Positions 16,748 to 25,540 of a stretch of DNA of 64,000 nt are shown piece after piece (position 1 is the first letter of the stretch; the number at the start of each line of letters is the position of its first letter). Origin of the DNA: DDH964 sp963763205. GTDB lineage: Bacteria > Desulfobacterota > Desulfuromonadia > Desulfuromonadales > DDH964. Position numbers and translations under genes: made by a program. The DNA lies in contig CAVXNQ010000021.1 of NCBI GenBank assembly GCA_963763205.1, positions 350,126 through 414,125 of the forward strand, in the 5' to 3' direction. The notes under the pieces are model-generated. The model had not been told where the DNA came from and ran no database searches. It saw only the letters and a list, made by a program, of their open reading frames with translations.

Positions 16748-17086
16748 TTATTTGTCCTTCCCGGAGAGGTAGTCGCCGAGCAGGCTGCGGCTGTGCTCGT
16801 CGTCGTGGCAGTCAATGCACAGGTTCTCCCAGTTGCTGCCATCCGGCGGATTGTTGGCGTGGTTGCCGTCCTTGTGATGGACGGTGAGCAGATGCAGGTT
16901 GCCGAGGTCGAACTCGCGGCCGCACTTGGCACAGATCCAGCCGTGCAGCTTCAGCGACTTCTCCCGGTAGTTGGCGTTTTGCTCCTGCTCGGCCTTCATC
17001 CGCCGCACCCGCTCGTCAATTTCGGCCTGGGAGAGGGCCGGACCGGGACGCCGTAGACGGGGCCGACCGCCGCCGCGCCGGTTCAT
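16748..17086 (-). CDS. HNH endonuclease (YajD-like)
   Basis: A 112-residue protein with a zinc-bound beta-beta-alpha metal nuclease core: WICAKCGREFDLGNL, then LLTVHHKDGNHANNPPDGSNWENLCIDCHDDEH. The paired CxxC motifs form the zinc knuckle, and H-H, N and H are the HNH residues. The N-terminus is basic (NRRGGGRPRLRRPG). It resembles stand-alone YajD nucleases of uncertain role rather than phage terminase-linked HNH. Its ATG overlaps the stop of the MTH1187-like gene (ATGA). Confidence 0.88.
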   Translation of the reverse strand: MNRRGGGRPRLRRPGPALSQAEIDERVRRMKAEQEQNANYREKSLKLHGWICAKCGREFDLGNLHLLTVHHKDGNHANNPPDGSNWENLCIDCHDDEHSRSLLGDYLSGKDK

Positions 17087-17295
17087 CGCAGCTGATCCTC
17101 GACGGCGGCCATCTTCCCCGCCATGATGTGCTCCCCCGCATCGCGGCGGTCGGCGATCTTGTTCAGTGTCGAGACCCGGCTCGCCCCCTGGGCGAAGGGC
17201 GCCTCGTGCATCTGCCGCAAGCGGGCGAAGAGGGCATCGATCTCCCCCTCGATGATCGTTCCCAGAGGGGGCACGCTGATTTCCACCACGGCCAT
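17083..17295 (-). CDS. Shortened MTH1187/YkoF-like thiamine-binding-family protein
   Basis: A 70-residue protein. From PPLGTIIEGEIDALFARLRQMHEA through GASRVSTLNKIADRRDAG it matches the C-terminal two thirds of MTH1187-family proteins, where …MGTIIEGE… is followed by HE-x-x-F-x-x-GA-x-R-V-x-T-x-x-KI-D-DRRD. The N-terminal strand MAVVEISV is present, but about 25-30 residues normally between it and the MGTIIEGE strand are missing. The start ATG 17295 has AAAGGAGG upstream; ATG 17304 is in frame but badly placed. Family members bind thiamine-like ligands; whether this short form folds is unknown. Confidence 0.7.
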   Translation of the reverse strand: MAVVEISVPPLGTIIEGEIDALFARLRQMHEAPFAQGASRVSTLNKIADRRDAGEHIMAGKMAAVEDQLR

Positions 17296-17300
17296 GCGAA

Positions 17301-18662
17301 TCATCCTCCTTTGCGGGTTGCAGTGATGCGGTAGATGACCCCGGTGCGGTCATCGCTGAGATAGAGCGCGCCATCGGGGCCGACCGCCGGGTCCACTGGG
17401 CGGCCCCAGGCGCTGGCGCCCTGCAGCCAGCCGCGGACCAGGTCCCGGGGCGGTCCGGCCGGCCGGCCGGAGGCGAAGGGAATACCGACCAGCTTGTAGC
17501 CGGTGGGCACACTGCGGTTCCAGGAACCGTGATAGGCAACCAGCAGCATCTTGCGAAACCGTTCGGGAAACGCCAACTCCGCGCCGAAGACGATACCGAG
17601 GGGCGCGGAATGGGCCGGCAGCTCGACCGCGGCCGGGATGGTCGAAGCGCAGCGCTGCCGACTGCCGAGCTCCGGGTCGGGGATCCCGGCGCCATAGCAG
17701 TAGGGCCAGCCGTAGTCGCCGCCGGCCACGATATGGTTGATTTCGTCCGGAGGGAGGTCGTCACCGAGCAGGTCGCGGCCGTTGTCGCTCGCCCAGAGTT
17801 CGTCGCTGCCGGGCGCGAGGGCCAGGCCGACACTGTTGCGCAGTCCCCGGGCGAAGAGCGTCGCCCGGCCGCCCGCGGCCGGAATTTTCAGGATGGCGGC
17901 GCGGCGCGGATCCTCCTCGACGCAGACATTGCAGCTCGAGCCGGCCGACACGTAAAAATTTCCGTCTCTCCCCGCGATCACGCTGCGGGTCCAGTGCCCG
18001 CCGCCGGTGGGCAGGTCGGTGGAGAGCACCTCGACGCGGTCGGCGCGCAGGTCCCCGTCCCGGTCGGGAAGCCGCAGCAGGCGGCCGTTCTCGGCGACCA
18101 CCAGGTCGGAGCCGGCGAAACAGAGACCGTGGGGACGGTCGAGACCGGTGGCGAAGTCGATCCGGCGGTCGGCCACTCCGTCGTGGTCGCGATCGGGAAG
18201 CACGGCGACCTTCCCTGCCCCGGGCAGGGAGACGTAGAGATCGCCGGCGGGGCTGAAGGCGAGCATGCGCGGCCCGGTCAGGCCGGCGGCGAAAACCGCG
18301 ACCTGCCAGCCGGGGACCGCATCCAGGGTGCGCCCGGCGGGGAAACCGCCGCGCCAGGCAGGGGGGACCTGCACGGGTACCGTGGCCAGTTCGCTGCGCA
18401 CCGTCGGCCGCGGCGCTTCCCCGCGACCGCCATGCGGCCAGAACTGCAGCAGCAGACCGGCCGCGACGATCGCCGCACCACCGGCCAGGGCCGGGAGCCA
18501 GCCCCGGGAGCGGGCCACCATCCACACGCCGAAAAGAACCAGGCCGAGCGGAACGCTCCAGTACCAGTTGGTGGGCGGCGGCACAAAGCGCAACAGCAGA
18601 GCAAGGGCACAGCCAAAGGCGATCGCGAATAATCCGGAGAAGGTCGGCAGTGCGCGGGTCAT
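17301..18662 (-). CDS. PQQ-dependent sugar (sorbosone-type) dehydrogenase with N-terminal membrane helices
   Basis: A ~453-residue protein. The first ~75 residues hold two to three hydrophobic helices (LFAIAFGCALALLLRFV, VPLGLVLFGVWMVA, LAGGAAIVAAGLLLQFW), then a six-bladed beta-propeller with the soluble glucose/sorbosone dehydrogenase pattern: GLTGPRMLAFSPAGDLYVSLPGAGKV, GLDRPHGLCFAGSDLVVAE, GRDGNFYVSAGSSCNVC, ARGLRNSVGLALAP, DEINHIVAGGDYGWPYCYG and VGPDGALYLSDDRTGVIYRI. The propeller would face the periplasm and oxidise sugars with PQQ as cofactor if PQQ is available. Start ATG 18662 follows GGGAGG. It is 5 bases upstream of the MTH1187-like gene. Confidence 0.85.
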   Translation of the reverse strand: MTRALPTFSGLFAIAFGCALALLLRFVPPPTNWYWSVPLGLVLFGVWMVARSRGWLPALAGGAAIVAAGLLLQFWPHGGRGEAPRPTVRSELATVPVQVPPAWRGGFPAGRTLDAVPGWQVAVFAAGLTGPRMLAFSPAGDLYVSLPGAGKVAVLPDRDHDGVADRRIDFATGLDRPHGLCFAGSDLVVAENGRLLRLPDRDGDLRADRVEVLSTDLPTGGGHWTRSVIAGRDGNFYVSAGSSCNVCVEEDPRRAAILKIPAAGGRATLFARGLRNSVGLALAPGSDELWASDNGRDLLGDDLPPDEINHIVAGGDYGWPYCYGAGIPDPELGSRQRCASTIPAAVELPAHSAPLGIVFGAELAFPERFRKMLLVAYHGSWNRSVPTGYKLVGIPFASGRPAGPPRDLVRGWLQGASAWGRPVDPAVGPDGALYLSDDRTGVIYRITATRKGG

Positions 18663-18766
18663 GGCACCTCCCAACAATTACCTGTTAGGATACCATAACC
18701 CGCCACCGGCGGAACGACAGCAGGCCGACCACGGCGCCGGCCTTATGACGATGCGGCAGGCTGCTT

Positions 18767-20668
18767 CTATATCTCCACCTGGGTCCCCAGTTCCACAACC
18801 CGGTTTGGCGGCAGACCGAAAAAAGAGGTGGCATTGCGGGCGTTGCGCGACATGAAAATGAACAGGTGTTCACGCCAGCGGGCCATGCCCGGTTTACTGG
18901 TTGAAATCAACGTCTCGCGGCCGAGAAAAAATGTCGTCTGGGACATGTCAAAAGTCCAGCCATCCAGGGTGACCCCGGCCAACGCGACCGGGATGTTCGG
19001 TTCTTCCATGAACCCGTAATGAACGCCCAGGCGGTAAATCCCCCTGCTGAGGGTTTCAATGGTGACCCGGTCCCGGCGAGAGACATGGGGCCGTTCCTCG
19101 GTGAAGACGCTGAGAATGATCACCCGTTCATGCAATACCTTGTTGTGCTTGAGGTTGTGCAGCAAGGCCGATGGGGTCCCCATCGGATTGCCATTCATGA
19201 AAACCGAGGTTCCCGGGACCCGACTCGGAGCGAACCTGTTCATATCCTCGATAAACGTGGTCACCGGCACAGAGGTGATCCGAAGTCGCTGCATCAGGAT
19301 CTCGCGACCCCGCTTCCAGGTGGCCATGCCGGTGAAGATCAGGGCCGCCACCAGCAGCGGGAACCAGCCACCGTGTGCGACCTTGAGAATGTTCGCACCA
19401 AAAAAGGCCAGGTCGAAAAGCAGAAAACCCCCGCAGAGGAGTCCTGCCAGCGGGACCGGCCATTTCCAGCGGTGAACCGCGACGAAGTAAAAGAGCAGTG
19501 TGGTAACGACCATGGTTGTCGTCACCGCCACGCCGTAAGCCGCGGCCAGATGCCCGGAAGAACCGAAACCGACGACCAGGCAGATACAGGCGACCATCAG
19601 CCCCCAGTTGACGGCCGGCAGATAGATCTGGCCCCTCTCACTCGAAGATGTATGTTGAATCTCCAAGCGGGGGCTGTAGCCGAGCTGAATGGCCTGCATG
19701 GTCAGGGAAAACGCCCCCGAGATCACCGCCTGAGAGGCGATGATTGTTGCCACCGTGGCCATGACGACCAGGGGATAGAGAGCCCAGACCGGAGCCATAT
19801 GATAGAAAGGGTTGACGACAGTCTCCGGATGAGCGAGCAGCAGGGCTCCCTGGCCGAAATAATTAAGCAGCAACGCGGGAAGAACCACCGCGAACCAGGC
19901 TAATCTGATCGGACCCGGGCCGAAGTGCCCCATGTCGGCATACAGCGCTTCGCCTCCGGTGACCACCAGAAAGACCGCGCCCAGCACCAGAAACCCGGTC
20001 CAGCCGTTGCGCAGAAAAAACTCGAGACCGTACCATGGATTTGCCGCTGCCAGAACCGCCGGCTGCTGGATGATCTGGCCGACACCGAGAACGGCAAGGA
20101 CCAGGAACCAGACCAGGGTCACTGGACCGAACACGGCGCCGATGCCGGCCGTGCCGTGATGCTGAAACCAGAACAGTCCGATGAGGATGCCGATGGTGAG
20201 GGGGATGATGTAGGGGTCGAATAATGGTGTCGCGATCGACAACCCCTCCACCGCGCTCAAAACGGAGATGGCTGGCGTGATCATGCCGTCGCCGTAGAGC
20301 AGGGCCGCGCCGAACAGCCCCATGATGACCAACAGCCAGCGCCCCCCGCTGGCCGAGGCGCGCACCGGCGTCACCAGGGCCGTGAGAGCGAGGATGCCGC
20401 CTTCGCCGTTATTGTCGGCCCGCAGGATAAAAACCAGATACTTCAGGGAGATGACAAGAATCAGGGACCAGAGGATCAGAGAAAGCACCCCAAGGATATT
20501 CGGCAAGGTCACCGCCAGGGCACCATGCTCACCAAAGCATTCCCGGATCGCATAAAGCGGGCTGGTGCCGATATCACCGTAGACCACCCCGACAGCGGTC
20601 AGGGACAGACTCAGCAGATAACGGCCTGTGTGCTTTGCCGGCGAAGCAGGCTCTACAGAATTTCGCAT
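18767..20668 (-). CDS. kup: KUP-family potassium uptake protein
   Basis: A 633-residue K+ uptake permease. The N-terminus SLTAVGVVYGDIGTSPLYAIRECF is the diagnostic KUP motif. About twelve transmembrane segments follow to around residue 430, then a hydrophilic C-terminal domain (MNRFAPSRVPGTSVFM, HNLKHNKVLHERVIILSV) typical of TrkD/Kup. It probably acts as a low-capacity proton-coupled importer. Kup, KtrA-like and KtrB-like genes lie in one co-directional block, giving this locus two independent K+ uptake routes. Confidence 0.96.
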   Translation of the reverse strand: MRNSVEPASPAKHTGRYLLSLSLTAVGVVYGDIGTSPLYAIRECFGEHGALAVTLPNILGVLSLILWSLILVISLKYLVFILRADNNGEGGILALTALVTPVRASASGGRWLLVIMGLFGAALLYGDGMITPAISVLSAVEGLSIATPLFDPYIIPLTIGILIGLFWFQHHGTAGIGAVFGPVTLVWFLVLAVLGVGQIIQQPAVLAAANPWYGLEFFLRNGWTGFLVLGAVFLVVTGGEALYADMGHFGPGPIRLAWFAVVLPALLLNYFGQGALLLAHPETVVNPFYHMAPVWALYPLVVMATVATIIASQAVISGAFSLTMQAIQLGYSPRLEIQHTSSSERGQIYLPAVNWGLMVACICLVVGFGSSGHLAAAYGVAVTTTMVVTTLLFYFVAVHRWKWPVPLAGLLCGGFLLFDLAFFGANILKVAHGGWFPLLVAALIFTGMATWKRGREILMQRLRITSVPVTTFIEDMNRFAPSRVPGTSVFMNGNPMGTPSALLHNLKHNKVLHERVIILSVFTEERPHVSRRDRVTIETLSRGIYRLGVHYGFMEEPNIPVALAGVTLDGWTFDMSQTTFFLGRETLISTSKPGMARWREHLFIFMSRNARNATSFFGLPPNRVVELGTQVEI

Positions 20669-20686
20669 TTTTCCCTCTGCAATCTT

Positions 20687-21349
20687 CTATTTGCGAACTT
20701 CAAGAGCCTTGTCGATATCATCCGTCTTCCCCAGAATAATCAGGACGTCACTGTCTTTGATTTTGTATGTCGGCGGTGGAGCCGGTATGAACTGATCGGT
20801 CAGAACATCCTTGATGGCGATAATGGTCAGCTGATGCTTTTTCCTGAGATCCAGCTCAATGAGGGTTTTGCCAAGGAAATGCTTGGGAGGCTCGGTCTCC
20901 GACAGCGAATAGTCTTCCGCAAGAGGAATGAATTCCAGAACATTGGGACTTGACATGTTCCGGGCCACCCGAATCGCCATGTCCTTCTCGGGATAGATGA
21001 CGTCTGTCGCACCGACCCGATCAAGAATTCGTCCGTGGTCTTCACTGATGGCCTTTACGAGAATACGCCGGACCTTCAGCTCTTTCAGATACAAGGTCAT
21101 CAACGTTGACAGGTGGGACCGGTCGCCGGTGGACACCACCACGGCATCCATCTCCTGAACGCCCTGAGCGGCCAGAAATTCTTTATTGGCCGCGTCCCCA
21201 AGAATCGCATAGTCACAGATATCTTTCACCGCCTGGACCTTGTCCTTGTCGGCGTCGATGGCGGTCACTTCGTGGCCCTCTTCGAAAAGAGTGGACACAA
21301 TGTGGAAACCAAAGTTCCCGAGACCAATCACGCAGAACTTTTTTTTCAT
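20687..21349 (-). CDS. ktrA: KtrA/TrkA-type potassium channel gating protein
   Basis: A 220-residue cytoplasmic RCK protein. The N-terminal Rossmann fold has VIGLGNFGFHI (GxGxxG) and an acidic residue at the end of strand 2 (TAIDADKDKV) for nucleotide (ATP/NAD) binding; the C-terminal TrkA-C domain (HQLTIIAIKDVLTDQF, SDVLIILGKTDDIDKAL) would bind c-di-AMP or similar ligands in relatives. It forms the regulatory ring on the KtrB-like subunit encoded immediately upstream (gap 14 bases) and is followed by kup (gap 18 bases). Confidence 0.93.
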   Translation of the reverse strand: MKKKFCVIGLGNFGFHIVSTLFEEGHEVTAIDADKDKVQAVKDICDYAILGDAANKEFLAAQGVQEMDAVVVSTGDRSHLSTLMTLYLKELKVRRILVKAISEDHGRILDRVGATDVIYPEKDMAIRVARNMSSPNVLEFIPLAEDYSLSETEPPKHFLGKTLIELDLRKKHQLTIIAIKDVLTDQFIPAPPPTYKIKDSDVLIILGKTDDIDKALEVRK

Positions 21350-21363
21350 AGAAGTTTCTCCTG

Positions 21364-22746
21364 TTATCCAATCATGATGTTTTCTTCTGCGTAGTGGGGG
21401 GCATGACGCCTGGTTCGCCCGGCAATGGCAAACGCCATGGTCAGAAGACCCACCCTGCCGACAAACATCAGCAAAATGATGATGAGCTTGCCCATTGCGT
21501 TCAGCTTGGCCGTCGCGCCAATCGACAAGCCGACGGTCCCGAAGGCGGAAAAGGCCTCGAAGGTATAGCCAAGAAATTCCCGCATGTTTTCATGGGCCAG
21601 GTCAGGGCTTTGGACGATCGTCAAACCAAACAGTGCGAGCGCGACCAGGATGATGGCAAGCAGCACCAGGGCCAGCGCCTTGGTGATCGCTTCATCTGGA
21701 ATGGTTCGACGAAACAGACTGGTGTGCTGGTTTCCCCTGAGCCGGTTATAGAAAATGGCAAAGAACAGCGCCATGCTGGTGGTCTTGACTCCGCCCCCTG
21801 CCGATCCCGGGGAGGCCCCGACAAACATCAGGAAGATGACCAGAAACACTGTTGGCGCACGAAACGCGTTCAAGTCGATGGTGTTGAATCCGGCCGTGCG
21901 GGCAGTCACCGATTGAAACAGGGCCGTCCAGAAGCCTTCCATAAACGGCATGCCCGCCAGGGAATTTCTGCTCTCCAGCCACCCGATCATCACCGCGCCG
22001 TAGACGATCAGAAAAGAGCTGGCGAGCAGCACGATCTTGGTGTGAAGGGAAAGTTTCGGCCGTTGGGAGCGTTTCTGGGTCCGAACCATGCCTATCTGCA
22101 CCAATTCCCGGATCACCAGAAAACCAATCCCCCCGAGAATGATCAACCCCATGACCGTCAGATTGACCAACGGGTTATCGCGGAACCCGATCAGGCTGTC
22201 GGGAAACAAGGAGAACCCGGCATTGCAGAACGCCGAGATGGAATGAAAAACAGCACTGTAGACCCCTTCCCAAAAACCGAGGACCGGCACAAAGGCAAAG
22301 GAGAGCAGCAGCGCACCCGCCGCTTCAATCACCAGCGTCATAAGAAAAACCCCCCGGATCAACTCACGCCAGGAGCTGACCGGTGTATGCAGCAGGGTTT
22401 CATGGATAATCCATCGACCCCGCGAACTGATGCCCACCCGGAGATAAATAAACAGGTAGACCGAGAAGGTCATGATCCCCAGCCCGCCAACCTGGATCAG
22501 GACCAGAACCACGCATTGCCCGAAAAGGGTCAGCCTGGTGCCGGTGTCAACGACGATCAGGCCGGTCACGCATTGGGCCGAAGTGGCGGTAAACAAAGCG
22601 TCCAGAAAAGAGAGGGGCTCACCATGGGCCGCCCACGGGGTGGCCAGCAACAGGCTGCCAATCAAAATGGCGACGGCATAGTAAAAAACCAGCGCCTGAG
22701 CCGGAGAGATGTCTTTTATGATCTTGATCGCGCGGGAAGAGCTCAT
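21364..22746 (-). CDS. ktrB: KtrB/TrkH-type potassium-translocating subunit
   Basis: A 460-residue membrane protein with the four-fold M1-P-M2 repeats of the SKT superfamily. Selectivity-filter-like segments are visible: TSAQCVTGLIVVDTGT, SISAFCNAGFSLFPDS, TARTAGFNTIDLN and FSAFGTVGLSIGAT. Basic loops (RTQKRSQRPKLSLHTK) alternate with helices. With the adjacent KtrA-like subunit it would form a Na+/K+-coupled Ktr transporter. First gene of the K+ operon. Confidence 0.94.
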   Translation of the reverse strand: MSSSRAIKIIKDISPAQALVFYYAVAILIGSLLLATPWAAHGEPLSFLDALFTATSAQCVTGLIVVDTGTRLTLFGQCVVLVLIQVGGLGIMTFSVYLFIYLRVGISSRGRWIIHETLLHTPVSSWRELIRGVFLMTLVIEAAGALLLSFAFVPVLGFWEGVYSAVFHSISAFCNAGFSLFPDSLIGFRDNPLVNLTVMGLIILGGIGFLVIRELVQIGMVRTQKRSQRPKLSLHTKIVLLASSFLIVYGAVMIGWLESRNSLAGMPFMEGFWTALFQSVTARTAGFNTIDLNAFRAPTVFLVIFLMFVGASPGSAGGGVKTTSMALFFAIFYNRLRGNQHTSLFRRTIPDEAITKALALVLLAIILVALALFGLTIVQSPDLAHENMREFLGYTFEAFSAFGTVGLSIGATAKLNAMGKLIIILLMFVGRVGLLTMAFAIAGRTRRHAPHYAEENIMIG

Positions 22747-22814
22747 GTCTATCTTGAATCCTGTTTCGTTTGGCTAAAATCGACGCCGGAGAGGATTATA
22801 ACTCTTCGATGAGG

Positions 22815-23790
22815 TTCAAATCCCTTCCTTACTGGCAGATTTTCATCGACCGCCTGACGCGCAGCGAAAAATGCGCGGTGACCGTCGCCGGTTCCTCGCT
22901 GCCTTCACCAGGCGAGGAGACCGTCGTCCCCTTTCCCGGCCGGGGCGTATCCTGGAAAACCTTCCCACTTTCGTTCCGGGAGTTTCTTGACGGCAAAGGG
23001 ATTGAGAACAGCGGGCCTCTGTCCACCAAACAGCAGCTGATCATCCAGAGGGCGTTCGCGGACTGCTGACTGTTCGGCGGCTTTCCCGACATGAACCGTC
23101 TCGACCAAAGGCGGCGCATTGAAGCCCATCAGGCAAACCGGGAAACAATCCTCTCCGGAATCATCGCGCACCATAACATTTTCCACCCACGAGCGGTGAT
23201 CGATCTGACCACCGGCAGGTCGACTACACCGGCTCCTATTCTTCCCTCAGCCATCTGGCCGATTACCTGAAATCCCTTCGCCACCGGGTGCGCAAAAGTT
23301 CGGTGGCCGATTGGCTCGCCGGATTCGAGGACGCGCAGTTCCTCTTCAGCGCGAACATCTTTTCCAACTCATCGATCCGGATCAGGGTCAATCCCCGCAA
23401 GGTCTACTGCATTGACCACGGCCTGGTGACATCGGTCAGCTCCGGCATTCTCACCAACCGCGACAGCTTGCTGGAGAATATTGTGTTCACCGCGCTGCGC
23501 CGGACAACTTTTACTACAAGACAAGGTGGGCCGGGAGGTAGACCTTGACGCGCTGCTGCCGACAGCGCCCGGCAATGAACGAGCCATGCTGCTGGTCCAA
23601 GTCTGCGCCTCACCGGTCCATCCCCGTGTCAAACAGAGCGCCGCGCGCTCCCTCTCGGAGGCCAGGGGCGAGACGGCAGTGGCGGAAGGGACCATTGTTA
23701 CCGGGCGGACCGATGAGACCATCCCCGTTGGTTTCGGTACTATTCAGGTCATGCCGGTCTGGCGGTTTCTGGCGTCGGATGATCTTCATC
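22815..23790 (+). pseudogene. Decayed AAA ATPase of the DUF4143 family
   Basis: Fragments in several plus-strand frames line up in order with DUF4143-type AAA ATPases: SEKCAVTVAGSS, SWKTFPLSFREFLDGKGIEN, GPLSTKQQLIIQRAFADC, then (shifted frame) LFGGFPDMNRLDQRRRIEAH and IIAHHNIFHPRAVIDL, then VADWLAGFEDAQFLFSANIF, KVYCIDHGLVTSVSSG, LLENIVFTALRR, and finally REVDLDALL…LLVQVCASPV and GTIVTGRTDETI…VMPVWRFLA. The N-terminal Walker A part is missing, and there are at least four frame changes and in-frame stops. Unlike the single indels in core genes, this pattern is true decay. It is part of island debris beside ssrA. Confidence 0.8.
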
Positions 23791-23888
23791 CCCTCCTTGA
23801 CGATGAAGTCGGTTTCGCCACCGTCGGACAGCTTGATCGGCTTCTCCCCCGCCTTGACGTTCCGCACCTTGGCATCGCTGAGCTTCAT
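23780..23888 (-). pseudogene. Remnant of a P4-type integrase N-terminus (DUF4102-like)
   Basis: From ATG 23888 the minus strand reads MKLSDAKVRNVKAGEKPIKL followed by SDGGE, the start of the arm-binding domain of P4-like tyrosine integrases. Similarity is lost within ~35 residues, where the sequence runs into the decayed ATPase on the other strand. It lies 180 bases downstream of the tmRNA 3' end, the usual place for an integrase whose att site is ssrA. Confidence 0.72.
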
Positions 23889-24002
23889 GGGCACCCCCGA
23901 CCATTGGTTGGCAACTGGATTTTCGAGAGTCCACTGCCAACGGGAAATACCAACAATCGGCGTGGACGTCAATGGTTTTCCGTGTCCCCTACAGGACGCA
24001 AC

Positions 24003-24042
24003 AAGAAGAAAAGACCCTGATTTCTCAGAGTCTTTTCTTCTT
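24003..24042 (-). terminator. Terminator of ssrA
   Basis: An 18-bp stem with one mismatch (24003-24020 with 24025-24042) and a 4-base loop. Read leftward the 3' arm is rich in T (TCTTTTCTTCTTGTTG). It lies 26 bases past the tmRNA 3' end. Confidence 0.75.
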
Positions 24043-24067
24043 CTGCGGACGTTGCCGGACGATGAAA

Positions 24068-24422
24068 TGGTGGAGGTGGCGGGAATCGAACCCGCGTCCG
24101 AAAATCATCCACGTAAGGCTTCTACATGCGTAGTTCGTGTTTTAATTTAACCCTTGAGGTCTCCCACGAACAGGATGCCTTTCGGGTGAGCCTGCTTGAG
24201 TTTCGCCCCCGGACCACAGGCCTTCCGGAGACTATCCCGCTAAATTGACGTCTTTTACCCTACGCGGGAACTCGGGTAAGAGACGTGACGGCAATTAAGC
24301 CGCCAGTGCGTACTGAACGTCGTTGTCGGCGTTTGTGTGTGTGCCAGTTTTTTAACGAGGCCAACTGGCGTCCCCGGCATGCCACCTTCGCTTCCAATTC
24401 CCGTCGAAACCTGGGCACCCCC
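24068..24422 (-). ncRNA. ssrA: Transfer-messenger RNA (tmRNA)
   Basis: 355-base tmRNA. The 5' end GGGGGTG pairs with CACCTCC at the 3' end, before A-CCA (encoded; complement at 24068-24070). The T-arm-like GGGTTCGATTCCC near the 3' end and the 5' GGTTTCGACGGG are diagnostic. The tag reading frame ends ADNDVQYALAA followed by TAA (about 24298-24333). Tags ending YALAA are recognised by ClpXP. The gene rescues stalled ribosomes with SmpB, encoded 120 bases upstream in transcription order. Confidence 0.97.
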
Positions 24423-24544
24423 TTTAAGGCAATTTTGAATTTTAAGTTTTGGGTTTTGAATTAAAACCCTCGAGCCTTGAAATCAATATTCTTTATAAAC
24501 TATTTTTATTTAAATTTCAAGCATTTAATGCCGAACATCCCGGG

Positions 24545-25006
24545 TCACTCCTGATGCCGGCCCTTGAGCACCTTGGCCATCTCGCGGTCGGCTTCCTTGC
24601 GCTTGAGGGTTTCGCGCTTGTCGTGCAGCTTCTTGCCGCGGCCGACGCCGATCTCGAGCTTGACCCGGCTCTCCTTGAGATAGATCTTGGTCGGGATCAG
24701 GGTCAGCCCCTTCTGCTCGCTGAGCCGCCACAGCTTGTCGATCTCGGTCTTGTGCAGCAGCAGTTTGCGCACCCGCGTGGGATCGGACGGGTTCTCCCGG
24801 TTGCCCTGCTCGTAGGGGCTGATGTTCATGTTGTTGACGAACACCTCCCCGTCCTTGATGCGGCAGAAGGCCTCCTTGAGATTGACCTTGCCGAGCCGGA
24901 TCGATTTCACCTCGGTCCCCGCAAGGACGATACCGGCCTCGAAGACCTCGTCGATGAAATAGTCGTGGTAGGCCTTCTTGTTGCTGGCGATGATTTTGAT
25001 GCCCAT
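24545..25006 (-). CDS. smpB: SsrA-binding protein SmpB
   Basis: A 153-residue RNA-binding protein required for tmRNA entry into the ribosome. Conserved: NKKAYHDYFIDEVFEAGIVL, GTEVKSIRLGKVNLKEAF, VFVNNMNISPYEQGN, RKLLLHKTEIDKL, TLIPTKIYLKESRVKLEIGV and the basic tail GRGKKLHDKRETLKRKEADR. The length is standard. Adjacent to ssrA in the same orientation. Confidence 0.98.
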   Translation of the reverse strand: MGIKIIASNKKAYHDYFIDEVFEAGIVLAGTEVKSIRLGKVNLKEAFCRIKDGEVFVNNMNISPYEQGNRENPSDPTRVRKLLLHKTEIDKLWRLSEQKGLTLIPTKIYLKESRVKLEIGVGRGKKLHDKRETLKRKEADREMAKVLKGRHQE

Positions 25007-25015
25007 GAATTGAGG

Positions 25016-25459
25016 TCAGTCTTCCGGAAGGATTTCGACAACGCGGGGCATGGTCGTTTCGCGGGGAATGGCCCGGGAGCCAACCCGGATCAGCACGAAG
25101 GAAAGACACAAAAAAGCGACGCCGAGAATCGCCGAGAGCAGGTTGGGGTCGATCCCGAGCTGGACATAGCTGCCGACCAGCTGGCCGCTGACCGCCCCGA
25201 CAATCAGGAACAGCAGCGGGACGATGTAGAGAATGAACGAGGACTGCAGAAAGGTCCGGGTACTGGTGGCCAGCTTCACCCGGTCGCCAACCTTGGCGCC
25301 GAGCTGATTGTGGGCCTCGACCAGCCGGCTGCGGCCGTCGTTGCCGACCTGGCAGCTCTCCATCGAGGCGCAATGGGCGCAAAAACTCTGCTTTTCACAG
25401 AGCACCTTGGCGATCTGTTTCCCCTTCAGTTCGACAATGCTGCCGGTTTCTTCGATCAT
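25016..25459 (-). CDS. RseC/MucC-family (SoxR-reducing system) membrane protein
   Basis: A 147-residue protein: an N-terminal cytoplasmic segment with a Cys cluster (CEKQSFCAHCASMESCQVG), a KVGDRVKLATSTRTF motif, and two transmembrane helices (ILYIVPLLFLIVGAVSGQLVG, LLSAILGVAFLCLSFVLIRVG). This is the RseC/MucC layout. Homologues modulate sigma-E or the Rsx/Rnf complex; no rse or rnf genes are adjacent, so its partner here is unknown. Stop is 9 bases before smpB. Confidence 0.85.
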   Translation of the reverse strand: MIEETGSIVELKGKQIAKVLCEKQSFCAHCASMESCQVGNDGRSRLVEAHNQLGAKVGDRVKLATSTRTFLQSSFILYIVPLLFLIVGAVSGQLVGSYVQLGIDPNLLSAILGVAFLCLSFVLIRVGSRAIPRETTMPRVVEILPED

Positions 25460-25540
25460 CGCTGGTCCCGTTCTTGCCAGTTCTTTTTTTGAATGATACC
25501 ACAGCCGTACCGGCTTCGACAGGGGGAGGATTATAGTCCT

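Noticed and set aside
21394..22812. A 472-codon plus-strand frame over the K+ transporter gene
   Set aside because: Shadow of ktrB; it is polar, repetitive in D/Q/H and has no ribosome site or homology.
23481..24020. A 179-codon plus-strand frame reading into the ssrA terminator
   Set aside because: Its first part is the decayed ATPase tail, and the rest is the antisense of the integrase remnant and terminator.
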